From NCBI GenBank assembly GCA_031290855.1, contig JAISLM010000078.1, forward strand, positions 1-23,072: a stretch of 23,072 nucleotides of DNA, given 5' to 3'. Position 1 is the first letter of the stretch; each line of letters starts with the position of its first letter. The translations under genes and the position numbers were made by a program. Below, piece after piece: positions 14,969 through 22,229 of this stretch. The DNA is from Spirochaetaceae bacterium. GTDB lineage: Bacteria > Spirochaetota > Spirochaetia > Treponematales > Breznakiellaceae. The notes beneath the pieces were generated by a model. That model had not been told where the DNA came from and made no database searches. It was given only the letters and a program-made list of their open reading frames with translations.

Positions 14969-15940
14969 ATGGAAATGATTAAACGGCCCCGCCGCCTGCG
15001 TTACTCAAAGACGCTGCGCGAGGCGGTACGGGAAACCCGCCTCTCCGCCGGCAGCCTCATATACCCCGTGTTCGTCAAGGAAGGTGTCAACATCAAGACC
15101 GGGATAGACTCGATGCCGGGCCAGTACCACTGGAGCCCGGACAGGCTGCCGGAGCTTTACGACAGCCTCCTCGAAAAAGGGCTCGACAAGGTACTCCTCT
15201 TCGGCATCCCCGCGGCGAAGGACGCGGCGGGAAGCGGCGCGTACAGGGAGGACGGCATCGTCCAGCAGGCGCTGCGCCTCTCGAAGAAGCGCTACGGCGA
15301 ACTTTACTGCGTCACCGACCTCTGCATGTGCGAGTACACGAGCCACGGACATTGCGGCATCCTAGACCCAAGCGGCGCGGACGTTGACAACGACAAAACT
15401 CTCGCCAGCCTCGCGGCGATAGCCGTCTCGCAGGCCGAGGCGGGCGCCGACATGATAGCTCCGAGCGACATGATGGACGGGAGGGTCGGTAAGATACGAG
15501 TATCCCTCGACGCGGCGGGTTTCGAGCGTGTTCCGATCATGGCCTATTCCGCGAAGTACGCCTCCGCCTTCTACGGCCCGTTCCGCAGCGCCGCCGACTC
15601 CGCCCCCGCCAGAGGCGACCGCAAGAGTTACCAGATGGACTTCCACAACAAGAAAGAAGCGCGTAAAGAAGTGCTGGCCGACATCGAGGAGGGCGCGGAC
15701 ATCGTGATGGTTAAACCGGCGCTCTCCTACCTCGACGTGATACAGACCGTCTCGCAGTTGGTAGATGTCCCCGTCGCGGCGTACAGTGTCTCCGGCGAAT
15801 ACGCGATGATAAAAGCCGCCGCCGCCAGAGGCCTAATCGAAGAGACCGCCATAGTCTACGAAACCGCCGTCAGCATCTTCCGCGCCGGCGCCAACATCCT
15901 AATAACATACTTCGCCCCCGAACTATCGCGCCCCCAATGA
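14969..15940 (+). CDS. hemB: Delta-aminolevulinic acid dehydratase (porphobilinogen synthase)
   Basis: HemB condenses two 5-aminolevulinate molecules into porphobilinogen. The zinc-site cysteines C119, C121 and C129 are present (LCMCEYTSHGHCG), indicating the Zn-dependent class. The Schiff-base lysines are K196 (YSAKYASAFYGPFR) and K249 (VMVKPALSYLD), and APSDMMDGRVG is intact. The 323 residues are a normal length. AGGAG (14954-14958) stands 10 bases before the ATG, 3 bases after the previous stop. It closes the operon; its TGA (15938-15940) is the outer edge of dispersed repeat A. Confidence 0.97.
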   Translation: MEMIKRPRRLRYSKTLREAVRETRLSAGSLIYPVFVKEGVNIKTGIDSMPGQYHWSPDRLPELYDSLLEKGLDKVLLFGIPAAKDAAGSGAYREDGIVQQALRLSKKRYGELYCVTDLCMCEYTSHGHCGILDPSGADVDNDKTLASLAAIAVSQAEAGADMIAPSDMMDGRVGKIRVSLDAAGFERVPIMAYSAKYASAFYGPFRSAADSAPARGDRKSYQMDFHNKKEARKEVLADIEEGADIVMVKPALSYLDVIQTVSQLVDVPVAAYSVSGEYAMIKAAAARGLIEETAIVYETAVSIFRAGANILITYFAPELSRPQ

Positions 15941-15967
15941 AACTCCCCGCCACAAAACAGCGTCAAG
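15938..15967 (-). repeat. Dispersed repeat A, copy 3 (inverted)
   Basis: On the minus strand this reads CTTGACGCTGTTTTGTGGCG and ends in GAGTTTCA, one mismatch from copy 2. The 29-base identity to copy 2 runs over 15943-15971. Further out, GCACAA…CGCGGACG (minus strand) still resembles the flank of copy 2 with its internal hairpin reduced. The terminal TCA is the complement of the hemB stop codon. Confidence 0.85.
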
Positions 15968-16026
15968 CGTCCGCGTGTGGATTGTGCTTGTGGCTGTTGA
16001 CACAGAGGGGCCAGGCGCTGTTTCAG

Positions 16027-16062
16027 AACCTTCTGTTCGCGCTTGCCGTGCGGAGGCTCATT
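16027..16062 (+). repeat. Dispersed repeat B, copy 2
   Basis: It matches 3827-3862 at 34 of 36 positions, same orientation. Relative to the earlier locus, A is inverted while B is not, so the composite has been rearranged. The TCA at 16058-16060 is the complement of the trmB stop codon. The ~60 bases between A and B show no gene. Confidence 0.8.
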
Positions 16063-16741
16063 CGCGGGCTCTCTTTACAAAGAAAAGTTCGGTTACGGGG
16101 GAGGCGGCGGCGAGGGCTCTTTTTTCGAACTTGGTGGGAGGACGGACGGGGAGGCGCGGGGCAAACTCGGCGTATGCGTCGCGCAACGCGCCGGTCGCCT
16201 CCAGCTCGCAGGCGGCAAAGCGGCAGTAATCCTCGTTGTCGCTCGCCATGTATACGTAGCCGCCGGGTTTTAGCCGGGACGCCAGCGTGTCCGTGAACGG
16301 ACGCCGGACAAGCCTGCGCTTACGGTGCCGCTTCTTGGCCCAGGGGTCGGGGAAGAATATGTGGAAAGCGTTTATGCTGCCGTCCGGGATCATTTTTTCC
16401 AGTACGGCGGCGGCGTCGTGCTCTATGATCCTTATGTTCGCCAGCCGCCGCGCCTCGATCTCCATCAACAGCCGCCCTATGCCGGCGCGGAAAACTTCTA
16501 TGCCGATATAGTTCTTTTCGGGGTTTGCCTCGGCGATTTCCGCGGTCGCGCCGCCCGTGCCGAAGCCGATCTCCACCGTTACCGGGTTGCCGTTGCCGAA
16601 TATGCCGGCGAAGTCGAGCGGAGCCTCGCTGAACTGGACGCACCAGGCGCCGGACAGCGTGGCAAGGGCGCGTGTCTGGGCGTCCGTGATGCGCCCGCCG
16701 CGCAGTACGTAGCTTTTTATTGGAGGACGGTCGTCGCGCAT
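16058..16741 (-). CDS. trmB: tRNA (guanine-N7-)-methyltransferase
   Basis: TrmB methylates G46 of tRNA with SAM. The Rossmann-fold motif VEIGFGTGGATAEIAE, NYIGIEVFRAGIGRLL (usually EVWRPGIG), the family signature FHIFFPDPWAKKRHRKRRLV, and PPTKFEKRALA near the end identify it. The length (227) is typical. It is the last of a minus-strand gene run, 6 bases after the lipoprotein gene. Its last codons and stop lie in repeat B, so the C-terminal few residues (…RARE) may be set by the repeat. Confidence 0.95.
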   Translation of the reverse strand: MRDDRPPIKSYVLRGGRITDAQTRALATLSGAWCVQFSEAPLDFAGIFGNGNPVTVEIGFGTGGATAEIAEANPEKNYIGIEVFRAGIGRLLMEIEARRLANIRIIEHDAAAVLEKMIPDGSINAFHIFFPDPWAKKRHRKRRLVRRPFTDTLASRLKPGGYVYMASDNEDYCRFAACELEATGALRDAYAEFAPRLPVRPPTKFEKRALAAASPVTELFFVKRARE

Positions 16742-16747
16742 CGGGCC

Positions 16748-17431
16748 TTACTTTACGGGCGCGGGTTTTGTCAGGGCCGAGGTCGAATAGGACGGGTCGT
16801 GCGCCCACAGCGCGACGCTCAGGATGTCGGAGCCAAGCCGCAACGAAGACACCTCCCCCGTTTTAGACGCCAGTTTTACAGAGCTGCGGTAGCTTCCTTC
16901 CTGGCTGTAGCAGAGAAAGTAATGTTCGGGGTACTCGGAATCGATGTGGTAGCGTCCCTCGCTGATCGTCAGCTTCGGAAACGTATAGCGGGGTATAGTA
17001 GGGACGTCAAAGCCGAAAGTGCGTTCCGCCCGGTCGCCGCCCTTGTCGATCAGAACGGCGCGGTACTGGCCGTCGGGGAAAATCTCGCCCGCCGCCATCG
17101 CTATCCTGCGGCTGCCTATCCATGTGTTACCCGCCTCGTCGTAGCGCGTCCATGTTTCCGGCGTGAACGTCCAACGGAGGCCGCCGTGGTCGTTGTAAAG
17201 CCGCAGTTCGGCGAGGTCCTCGTAGCCGTCGTCATCGCCGGCAAGCACGAAAAAGCCGAGCGAGGGTAAGGGGCCGTCGTCTTCCTCGATGTAGTTGAGC
17301 GACATAGTAGAGAAGGCTATCGTCGGGGCGGAACGGGAGCAGGCGGAAAAGGCCGCCAGCAACGCTAACGCCGGCAGCGCCGCAAAGGGTGCGCCACGGC
17401 GCTTCTTTGCTTCAAGGAAATGCTTGCGCAT
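16748..17431 (-). CDS. Predicted lipoprotein, function unknown
   Basis: A 227-residue protein begins with a basic stretch (MRKHFLEAKKRRG) and a hydrophobic core ending in a lipobox-like AAFSAC, giving lipid attachment at C31. The mature part is acidic and beta-strand-like, with repeated aromatic positions (LRLYNDHGGLRWTFTPETW, YRAVLIDKGGDRAERTFGFD, YHIDSEYPEHYFLCYS). I do not recognise the family. It lies 12 bases after the hydrolase gene and 6 before trmB, so all three are probably co-transcribed. A role in the envelope is inferred only from the lipobox. Confidence 0.75.
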   Translation of the reverse strand: MRKHFLEAKKRRGAPFAALPALALLAAFSACSRSAPTIAFSTMSLNYIEEDDGPLPSLGFFVLAGDDDGYEDLAELRLYNDHGGLRWTFTPETWTRYDEAGNTWIGSRRIAMAAGEIFPDGQYRAVLIDKGGDRAERTFGFDVPTIPRYTFPKLTISEGRYHIDSEYPEHYFLCYSQEGSYRSSVKLASKTGEVSSLRLGSDILSVALWAHDPSYSTSALTKPAPVK

Positions 17432-17443
17432 AAAGACCTCCCT

Positions 17444-18436
17444 TCATTGCTTCAGGAATTGCGCCAGTTTTTGGTAGGTTTGGTATCCCTGCGGCTTTTC
17501 CAGATGGAACTGGTAGTTGTGCTGCAGGCTGACGGCGGCGGCATCGTAAAAGACGCTTGTGACGGGGATATTCTTTGACGCAAGGATATTCACCATCTCC
17601 TTCGCTTCGAACTCAAATGAGTACGTGTTCGCGTCCGTGATGAAGGTTCTGGGAAAGTCGCCGGTAATTTTGTCGAAAAGGCCCGCGCTGGCGATGAGGC
17701 GGCTGTGCGTGTTTGCAACGCCGAAATAGGCCAACGCGAGTTTTTTCATCGGGAGCTTCATCGTGTTTTTAGGCGGGGGGTCAAGCCGTAGAAAGTCGTA
17801 TACCGCGCACAGCAACACCGCGCCGTCAATCGATTCTTGGGGGACAAGCCGACTGAAGCGGACGCGCGAAATGCCGTTCATCGTTTCCATGTATGCCGGG
17901 TTTGTCTGCATCGCGACAAACTGCCCGGCTATCTGGGCGCCGGCGGAATCTCCTGAGAAAAACACTTTGTCCAGGTTCAGGCGGTACTGATCACGATGGT
18001 CCCTGATGAAGGCGTAGGCCTCCTCAAGCTGCTTTACCGGGACAGGGTATCTGGCCTTTTCAGGGGCTATCGCGTACTTTACGTTCACCGTCACAAAGCC
18101 TTCGTTTGCGAGCATCACGTAGTAGAACTCCGTCTTGTCACCCTCGGAGATGTAGGCCCCGCCGTGAACCGCGAAGATCACCTTTTCGTCACCGCTAGCG
18201 TTTTTCGGCCTGATTATGTCGAGGAGGCCCGACGGGTACGCCGAGCCGTAGTCTACGTCCCGCTCTATCGTCACGTTCTCCAGATAACGCGCGTAGTCGG
18301 CGGGCGGAACGTAGGGGTACTGCTTGAAAAGCCAGCGTACGAAGTATACGGCGGGGTACGGCGTAAACACCGTTGCCGCCGTAATAAAGAGCGCGATTGC
18401 CAGGATGATGGCGAGTAACTCAAATACCATAAGCAT
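17444..18436 (-). CDS. Alpha/beta hydrolase, HSL-type esterase, membrane-anchored
   Basis: A 330-residue carboxylesterase-like protein. An N-terminal hydrophobic segment (about 5-23) looks like an uncleaved anchor. The oxyanion-hole motif HGGAY (91-95) and the nucleophile elbow GDSAG with S164 are clear. D268 (FITDANTYSFEFE) and H306 (SLQHNYQFH) are likely remaining triad members. Such enzymes cleave short acyl esters; next to a carbohydrate importer it could deacetylate acetylated plant sugars, which is inference. Start: ATG 18436, or ATG 18430; neither has a ribosome-binding site. It begins 23 bases after the permease gene. Confidence 0.87.
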   Translation of the reverse strand: MLMVFELLAIILAIALFITAATVFTPYPAVYFVRWLFKQYPYVPPADYARYLENVTIERDVDYGSAYPSGLLDIIRPKNASGDEKVIFAVHGGAYISEGDKTEFYYVMLANEGFVTVNVKYAIAPEKARYPVPVKQLEEAYAFIRDHRDQYRLNLDKVFFSGDSAGAQIAGQFVAMQTNPAYMETMNGISRVRFSRLVPQESIDGAVLLCAVYDFLRLDPPPKNTMKLPMKKLALAYFGVANTHSRLIASAGLFDKITGDFPRTFITDANTYSFEFEAKEMVNILASKNIPVTSVFYDAAAVSLQHNYQFHLEKPQGYQTYQKLAQFLKQ

Positions 18437-18459
18437 TGAAAGCTATACGTGCCGAAGAG

Positions 18460-19311
18460 TCAGCCTTTAACCGAACCGGCGGTAACACCTCTTATTATGT
18501 ATTTTTGACAAAAGAAATAGAAAATGATTATCGGTATCAACGCCATCGTGATCACGGCCATCATGTAGCCCATGTCTATCGAGCCGTAGCCGCCGCGAAG
18601 GTACTGCACGGCGACAGGTATCGTGCGGTACTCGGAGCCTATCACGAGGTTGGGCAAAAGATAGTCGTTCCATATCCACATCGTATTCAGTATCGCGACC
18701 GTTATCGAGATGGGAGTAAGCATCGGAAGCACCACGCTGAAGAAGGCGCGGGCCGGCGTGCAGCCGTCTATCACGGCGGCTTCCTCGACCGCGACCGGCA
18801 CGGACTTGATGAAGCCCGAATACAGGAACACCGAGGTGCCCGCGCCGAAGCCCAGGTAAATGAACAGTATGCCGACGGGGTTGTCCAGGTGAAGAAGGTT
18901 CGCGACAAGCGTGAGCGGGAACATCACCATTTGGAAAGGCACTATCATCGCAAACGTAAATACAAAGTAAAGCGCCTTGCAAAAAACGCTGCGGCAGCGC
19001 GTTATGAACCATGCGGTCATGCTTGAAAAAAGCACTATCAGCGCGACTGAAAACACCGTGATGAATACCGAGAAACCGGCGGCTCTGAAAAAGCCGGTGG
19101 CCGCGAGACCGCTCGTGTAGTTGCTGAAACCGGCGAAAGATTCGGCGGCGGGAAACGCGAACGGCGTGTTTATCACGTCAAGTTTGAACTTGAACGAATT
19201 GATAAAGACCAAAAGTATCGGGAACAGAAACAGTATCGAGACGGCGCATAGGATTAGGCTTATCACCAGGTTGCCTTTTTTTACGAGCTGTCTTTCTTGT
19301 GCGGCGTTCAT
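18460..19311 (-). CDS. Carbohydrate ABC transporter permease, MalG/AraQ type
   Basis: This is one of the two inner-membrane subunits of a CUT1-type sugar importer. It has 283 residues with about six membrane segments (first: VISLILCAVSILFLFPILLVFINSF). The ATPase-docking EAA loop reads EEAAVIDGCTPARAFFSVVLP. Its start overlaps the stop of the upstream permease (TGATG). The ATPase gene is absent, as is common for CUT1 systems that share an MsmK-like ATPase encoded elsewhere. Confidence 0.93.
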   Translation of the reverse strand: MNAAQERQLVKKGNLVISLILCAVSILFLFPILLVFINSFKFKLDVINTPFAFPAAESFAGFSNYTSGLAATGFFRAAGFSVFITVFSVALIVLFSSMTAWFITRCRSVFCKALYFVFTFAMIVPFQMVMFPLTLVANLLHLDNPVGILFIYLGFGAGTSVFLYSGFIKSVPVAVEEAAVIDGCTPARAFFSVVLPMLTPISITVAILNTMWIWNDYLLPNLVIGSEYRTIPVAVQYLRGGYGSIDMGYMMAVITMALIPIIIFYFFCQKYIIRGVTAGSVKG

Positions 19312-20153
19312 CAGTTTTCCACCTCCCGCTTGCGCGTTATTGACAGTTGTACGAGCGATATTAACATGACAAGGACGAAGAACATAAACGCCTTCGCCTG
19401 CCCGACGCCCTCCCAGCCGGATCTGCTGTAGAACGTGTTGTAAATGTCGAGCGCCACGCCGACGGTCTCCTTGCCGGGCAAGCCGGCGGTAAGGGCCAGG
19501 TTCTGATCAAACATCTTGAACGAGTTGGCGACGGACATGAAAAAGGTGATCGTGATCGACGGCATCACGAGAGGTATCGTGATCTTAGTCAGTGTCGTCC
19601 AGGGGCCGGCCCCGTCAATCTTTGCCGCTTCGAGTATTTCCGGGGATATGTTCTGTATGCCGGCAATGTAGATGATCATCATGTAGCCTATGAACTGCCA
19701 ACTGCTCAGGATCACCAGCCCCCAGAAGCCGTACTTCGCGTCCACGGTAATCGTAACGCCGGCGACACTAAGGACGCCGTTGATTATGAACTGCCAGATA
19801 TAACCCAGCACTATACCGCCTATCAGGTTCGGCATGAAGATCAGCGTACGGTAAAGATTAGTCCCGCGCACCCCGCCGGAAAGCATCAGCGCGAGGGCAA
19901 AGGCGATGATGTTCGTTACTATGACGGAAACGAAAGTGAAGCGCACTGAAAACCAGAGCGCGTTCAGGAAATCGGGATTGGAGAAGGCCTGCGCATAGTT
20001 CCTGAAACCGACAATAGTGAGATCGGTAACCGTTACGAATTTTGCAAAAGAAAGGACGATTCCGTAAATGAACGGTACCAAAAACGCGAGTATAAAACAA
20101 AGCAGCGCGGGCCCCGCAAAAAACAAAAAATACTTTTTTAATGATTTTTCCAT
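19311..20153 (-). CDS. Carbohydrate ABC transporter permease, MalF/UgpA type
   Basis: This is the partner permease of 280 residues, with about six membrane segments (first: YFLFFAGPALLCFILAFLVPFIYGIVLSF) and the EAA loop LEAAKIDGAGPWTTLTKITIPLV. A strong AGGAGGA lies 5-6 bases before its ATG. A stem-loop separates it from the binding-protein gene upstream. Confidence 0.93.
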   Translation of the reverse strand: MEKSLKKYFLFFAGPALLCFILAFLVPFIYGIVLSFAKFVTVTDLTIVGFRNYAQAFSNPDFLNALWFSVRFTFVSVIVTNIIAFALALMLSGGVRGTNLYRTLIFMPNLIGGIVLGYIWQFIINGVLSVAGVTITVDAKYGFWGLVILSSWQFIGYMMIIYIAGIQNISPEILEAAKIDGAGPWTTLTKITIPLVMPSITITFFMSVANSFKMFDQNLALTAGLPGKETVGVALDIYNTFYSRSGWEGVGQAKAFMFFVLVMLISLVQLSITRKREVEN

Positions 20154-20186
20154 GTTTCCTCCTGATTATCGTGTGAGGTGAAATTC

Positions 20187-20245
20187 GGGGCGGCCCTTAT
20201 CCGCGCGTCCGCGCTGACAAGGGCCGTTAAACCCGTCAGCCGCCC
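20187..20245 (-). promoter_or_regulatory. Stem-loop between binding-protein and permease genes
   Basis: CGGCCCTT (20191-20198) pairs with AAGGGCCG (20219-20226) and encloses a smaller CG-rich stem (GCGCG-TC-CGCGC). GGGCGG at its left edge and CCGCCC (20240-20245) at the right offer an alternative pairing. No T-run follows, so it is more likely an mRNA-stabilising or partial-termination hairpin that keeps binding protein in excess over permease, as known for maltose-type operons. Confidence 0.55.
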
Positions 20246-21570
20246 TAGTTGGCGGCGGCCTTTTCGACAGCCCAGGCGTTTACAAACGTGTTTTTTACAT
20301 GATCCCAGCCCTGGCTTCCCACCGTATAGGCGTTAAGGGCCGCGCCCAGCTCGTTCTTGAATTCCTGGCTCGGAAACGTCGTAAAAACCCAGGGCACGGA
20401 GTGAAGTTTCTGATCGGATACATAGCGGAACATTTCCTTTATCAGCGGATCGCCGGGACGTTCCGCGTCTGAAAACGTGGTAAACGGGGTAACAAGCCCA
20501 AGTTTGGAGGAAGCGATGTTTTTGCCGGTCTCCGTGTTGAAAAGCCATTCGAGGAATTTGAGCGACGCCGCCTGCTCTTCCTCGTTTGTGCGGCTGTTTA
20601 TCGCGATAAAGTTTTCAGTCCCGACGCAGAGCCCCTGCGTTTCCTCGCCGTCAACCCCGGTATAGATCGGCAGGAACTTTATGTCCTCCATCTTGACGAC
20701 GTTGCCGTTCTCCCCGGAAATCTGCGTCCACGACCAGGTTCCGTTCTGTATGAAAGCGACCTTGCCCAGCGCAAACTCGGTCATCGAATCGCCCACCGTT
20801 TTAGAGCCGGTCATCTTCCTGTCCGTTATCGAATTGTTTATGTACAGGTCGAATATGTTTTTGAAGTTTTCGGAATAGGAAAGATCTATTATGTCCAGAT
20901 CGGAAACGCCCTTATCGCGGTACTCGAAATAGATCGGCATATTGGCCAGGTGGGTATTCCAGCGCCAGTCCTCGCCGGGCGAAAACGAGGTTGACGCGAA
21001 GGCTGCCGAAATCCCTAGCTCCGCGGCGCGGGCCTGGATGTCTTCGGCAACGGCTTTCAGTTTCGCAAAATTGCTGATCCCTTCCGCGCCGTTTATATCC
21101 TTCACGGCCCGCGAAGGAAGCGCGAAGTATTTCCGCAGTATCGCGTCGTTGTATATGATCCCGTAACCCTCAATCGCGTAAGGGATGCCGAAAACGTGGT
21201 CCGCCTCGCCGATAGCCAGCCCTTTATCCCCCAGCCACTGGTAAAGGGCGCTGTCCTTAAGATCCGCCGTGTAGCCCTGCCAGTTATGCATACCGACCGG
21301 CCCGTTCAGGTTGAACAGCGTCGGCGGCTTCGCCTTCGAGATTTCGGCGCGAAGCGTCTGCTCGTAGGTTCCGCTCGCCGCGGTAACGACCTTCATAGGG
21401 ATACCGGTCTCCTTGGTAAACAGGGCCGCCGCCGCGACCCATTCCTTGTCCGTCTCCGGCTTAAAATTCAGAAAGTAAACTCCGGGATTTGTATCTTTCG
21501 CACAGGTCGAAAGAAGCAAAGCGCAGATTATAACCGCATTTATTACAGTTAAATTAAAAAACCTTTTCAT
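20245..21570 (-). CDS. Carbohydrate-binding lipoprotein of an ABC transporter (CUT1)
   Basis: This 441-residue extracytoplasmic solute-binding protein (family 1, MalE-like) delivers sugars to the two permeases downstream. Its signal peptide ends in the lipobox LSTC, with lipid attachment at C23. The family pattern is visible: WVAAAALFTKETGIPMKVVTAASGTYEQTLRAEISKAKPPTLF, ALGKVAFIQNGTWSW, and the tryptophan/aromatic-rich C-lobe. GAGGAGAAAG before the ATG is a good ribosome-binding site. First gene of the minus-strand run. The exact sugar is unknown; the ester hydrolase gene behind it suggests acylated oligosaccharides. Confidence 0.92.
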   Translation of the reverse strand: MKRFFNLTVINAVIICALLLSTCAKDTNPGVYFLNFKPETDKEWVAAAALFTKETGIPMKVVTAASGTYEQTLRAEISKAKPPTLFNLNGPVGMHNWQGYTADLKDSALYQWLGDKGLAIGEADHVFGIPYAIEGYGIIYNDAILRKYFALPSRAVKDINGAEGISNFAKLKAVAEDIQARAAELGISAAFASTSFSPGEDWRWNTHLANMPIYFEYRDKGVSDLDIIDLSYSENFKNIFDLYINNSITDRKMTGSKTVGDSMTEFALGKVAFIQNGTWSWTQISGENGNVVKMEDIKFLPIYTGVDGEETQGLCVGTENFIAINSRTNEEEQAASLKFLEWLFNTETGKNIASSKLGLVTPFTTFSDAERPGDPLIKEMFRYVSDQKLHSVPWVFTTFPSQEFKNELGAALNAYTVGSQGWDHVKNTFVNAWAVEKAAAN

Positions 21571-21617
21571 GGCTTTCTCCTCTGCAGGCGCACTTGTGAA
21601 CTACGCCCGTAACGGTA

Positions 21618-21646
21618 AGTTTATCAAAATATCAGCCGGTATGCAA
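21618..21646 (-). promoter_or_regulatory. Sigma70-type promoter of the sugar-transport run
   Basis: Read on the minus strand: TTGCAT (21641-21646), 17 bases, TAAACT (21618-21623). The leader would be ~40 bases. It lies only about 11 bases from the end of the insertion-sequence remnant (21657), so the insertion ended just short of the -35. Confidence 0.55.
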
Positions 21647-21656
21647 GCGGCCGCGT

Positions 21657-22057
21657 TGCCTCATTGAAAAAGTAACGCCAAAGACCATCTGCCTCATTTT
21701 GAAAATGTAACCCAAATCAAGGCAGACTATCCGGGACTCATTGTTCCCGGAGGTCAATATGGGGTTATCCATGAAAGAGAAAAAAGCGGTTGCCGGCCAG
21801 ATCCGTTGTAAAGGCCGGTTCCAAAGAGATCAAAAAATATGGTGAACCCCGCAGTCCCTGTCAGCGTCTTCTGGAATCCGACGCGCTTTCGCCTGCGGTA
21901 AAAGCGGAACTCACCCGGCTATACGGCCTTTACAATCCGGTTCAGTTACAGCACACTGTCAACAAGGCCATCCTCGCGTTGCGGGAAGCCCTGGCCGACC
22001 AGTCCCCTTCTTCGGGAAGGAATCCGGCGGCCTAAAGTTACTTTTTAAAATGAGGCA
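21657..22057 (+). mobile_element. Internally deleted insertion sequence with intact ends
   Basis: The right end (22037-22057) is the inverted complement of the left motif TGCCTCATTTTGAAAATGTAAC (21690-21711), with small differences. A second left copy, TGCCTCATTGAAAAAGTAAC, lies at 21657-21676. Between them are the first ~15 codons and the last ~65 codons of a DDE/integrase-type transposase. About 400 bases remain of an element that would normally exceed 1 kb. With ends preserved, it could still be moved by a full-length relative. No target duplication was evident. Confidence 0.8.
21759..22035 (+). pseudogene. Transposase remnant (integrase catalytic family), large internal deletion
   Basis: GGAGG (21749-21753) and ATG 21759 begin MGLSMKEKKAVAGQI, which looks like a transposase start. 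That frame stops after 28 codons. The other frame (from about 21790 to the TAA at 22033) reads KKYGEPRSPCQRLLES … VKAELTRLYGLYNPVQLQHTVNKAI. This resembles the typical C-terminus of IS481/IS21-like integrases (KYDxPKTPYQRLLES … LNPVxL). The whole catalytic core is missing. The breakpoint lies near two GCCGG words (21792-21796, 21814-21818). A hairpin CCGGGA/TCCCGG (21731-21736 with 21745-21750) overlaps the ribosome-binding site. The exact IS family is not certain. Confidence 0.75.
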
Positions 22058-22097
22058 TTTCGCACACGGGAACCCCGGAAATTTATAGGAAAATTAG

Positions 22098-22171
22098 GTG
22101 TATTTGCCTCAAAACAGATCGTTTCTGCCCCCGGATACCCCGTTTTTGCCCTCAAATACTCCGTTTCTGCC
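22098..22171 (+). repeat. Four units of a 21-bp imperfect direct repeat
   Basis: The word (C)GTTTCTGCC or a variant recurs with ends at 22108, 22129, 22150 and 22171, a spacing of exactly 21 bases. Because 21 is a multiple of three, the frame open into alkA reads a seven-residue repeat (LPQNRSF, LPPDTPF, LPSNTPF, LPKFE). Units 2-4 are best conserved. It sits between the IS end and alkA. Confidence 0.75.
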
Positions 22172-22229
22172 TAAATTTGAATGTTCAAAAAGAGGAAGAC
22201 ACATTCCCGTAAACTATACTATATTTTTT

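Noticed and set aside
16325..17269. 314-codon + strand frame over trmB and the lipoprotein gene
   Set aside because: Shadow frame; the minus-strand genes carry the motifs.
22098..22171. CRISPR array
   Set aside because: Only four diverged units with 21-base period and no constant repeat plus unique spacers.
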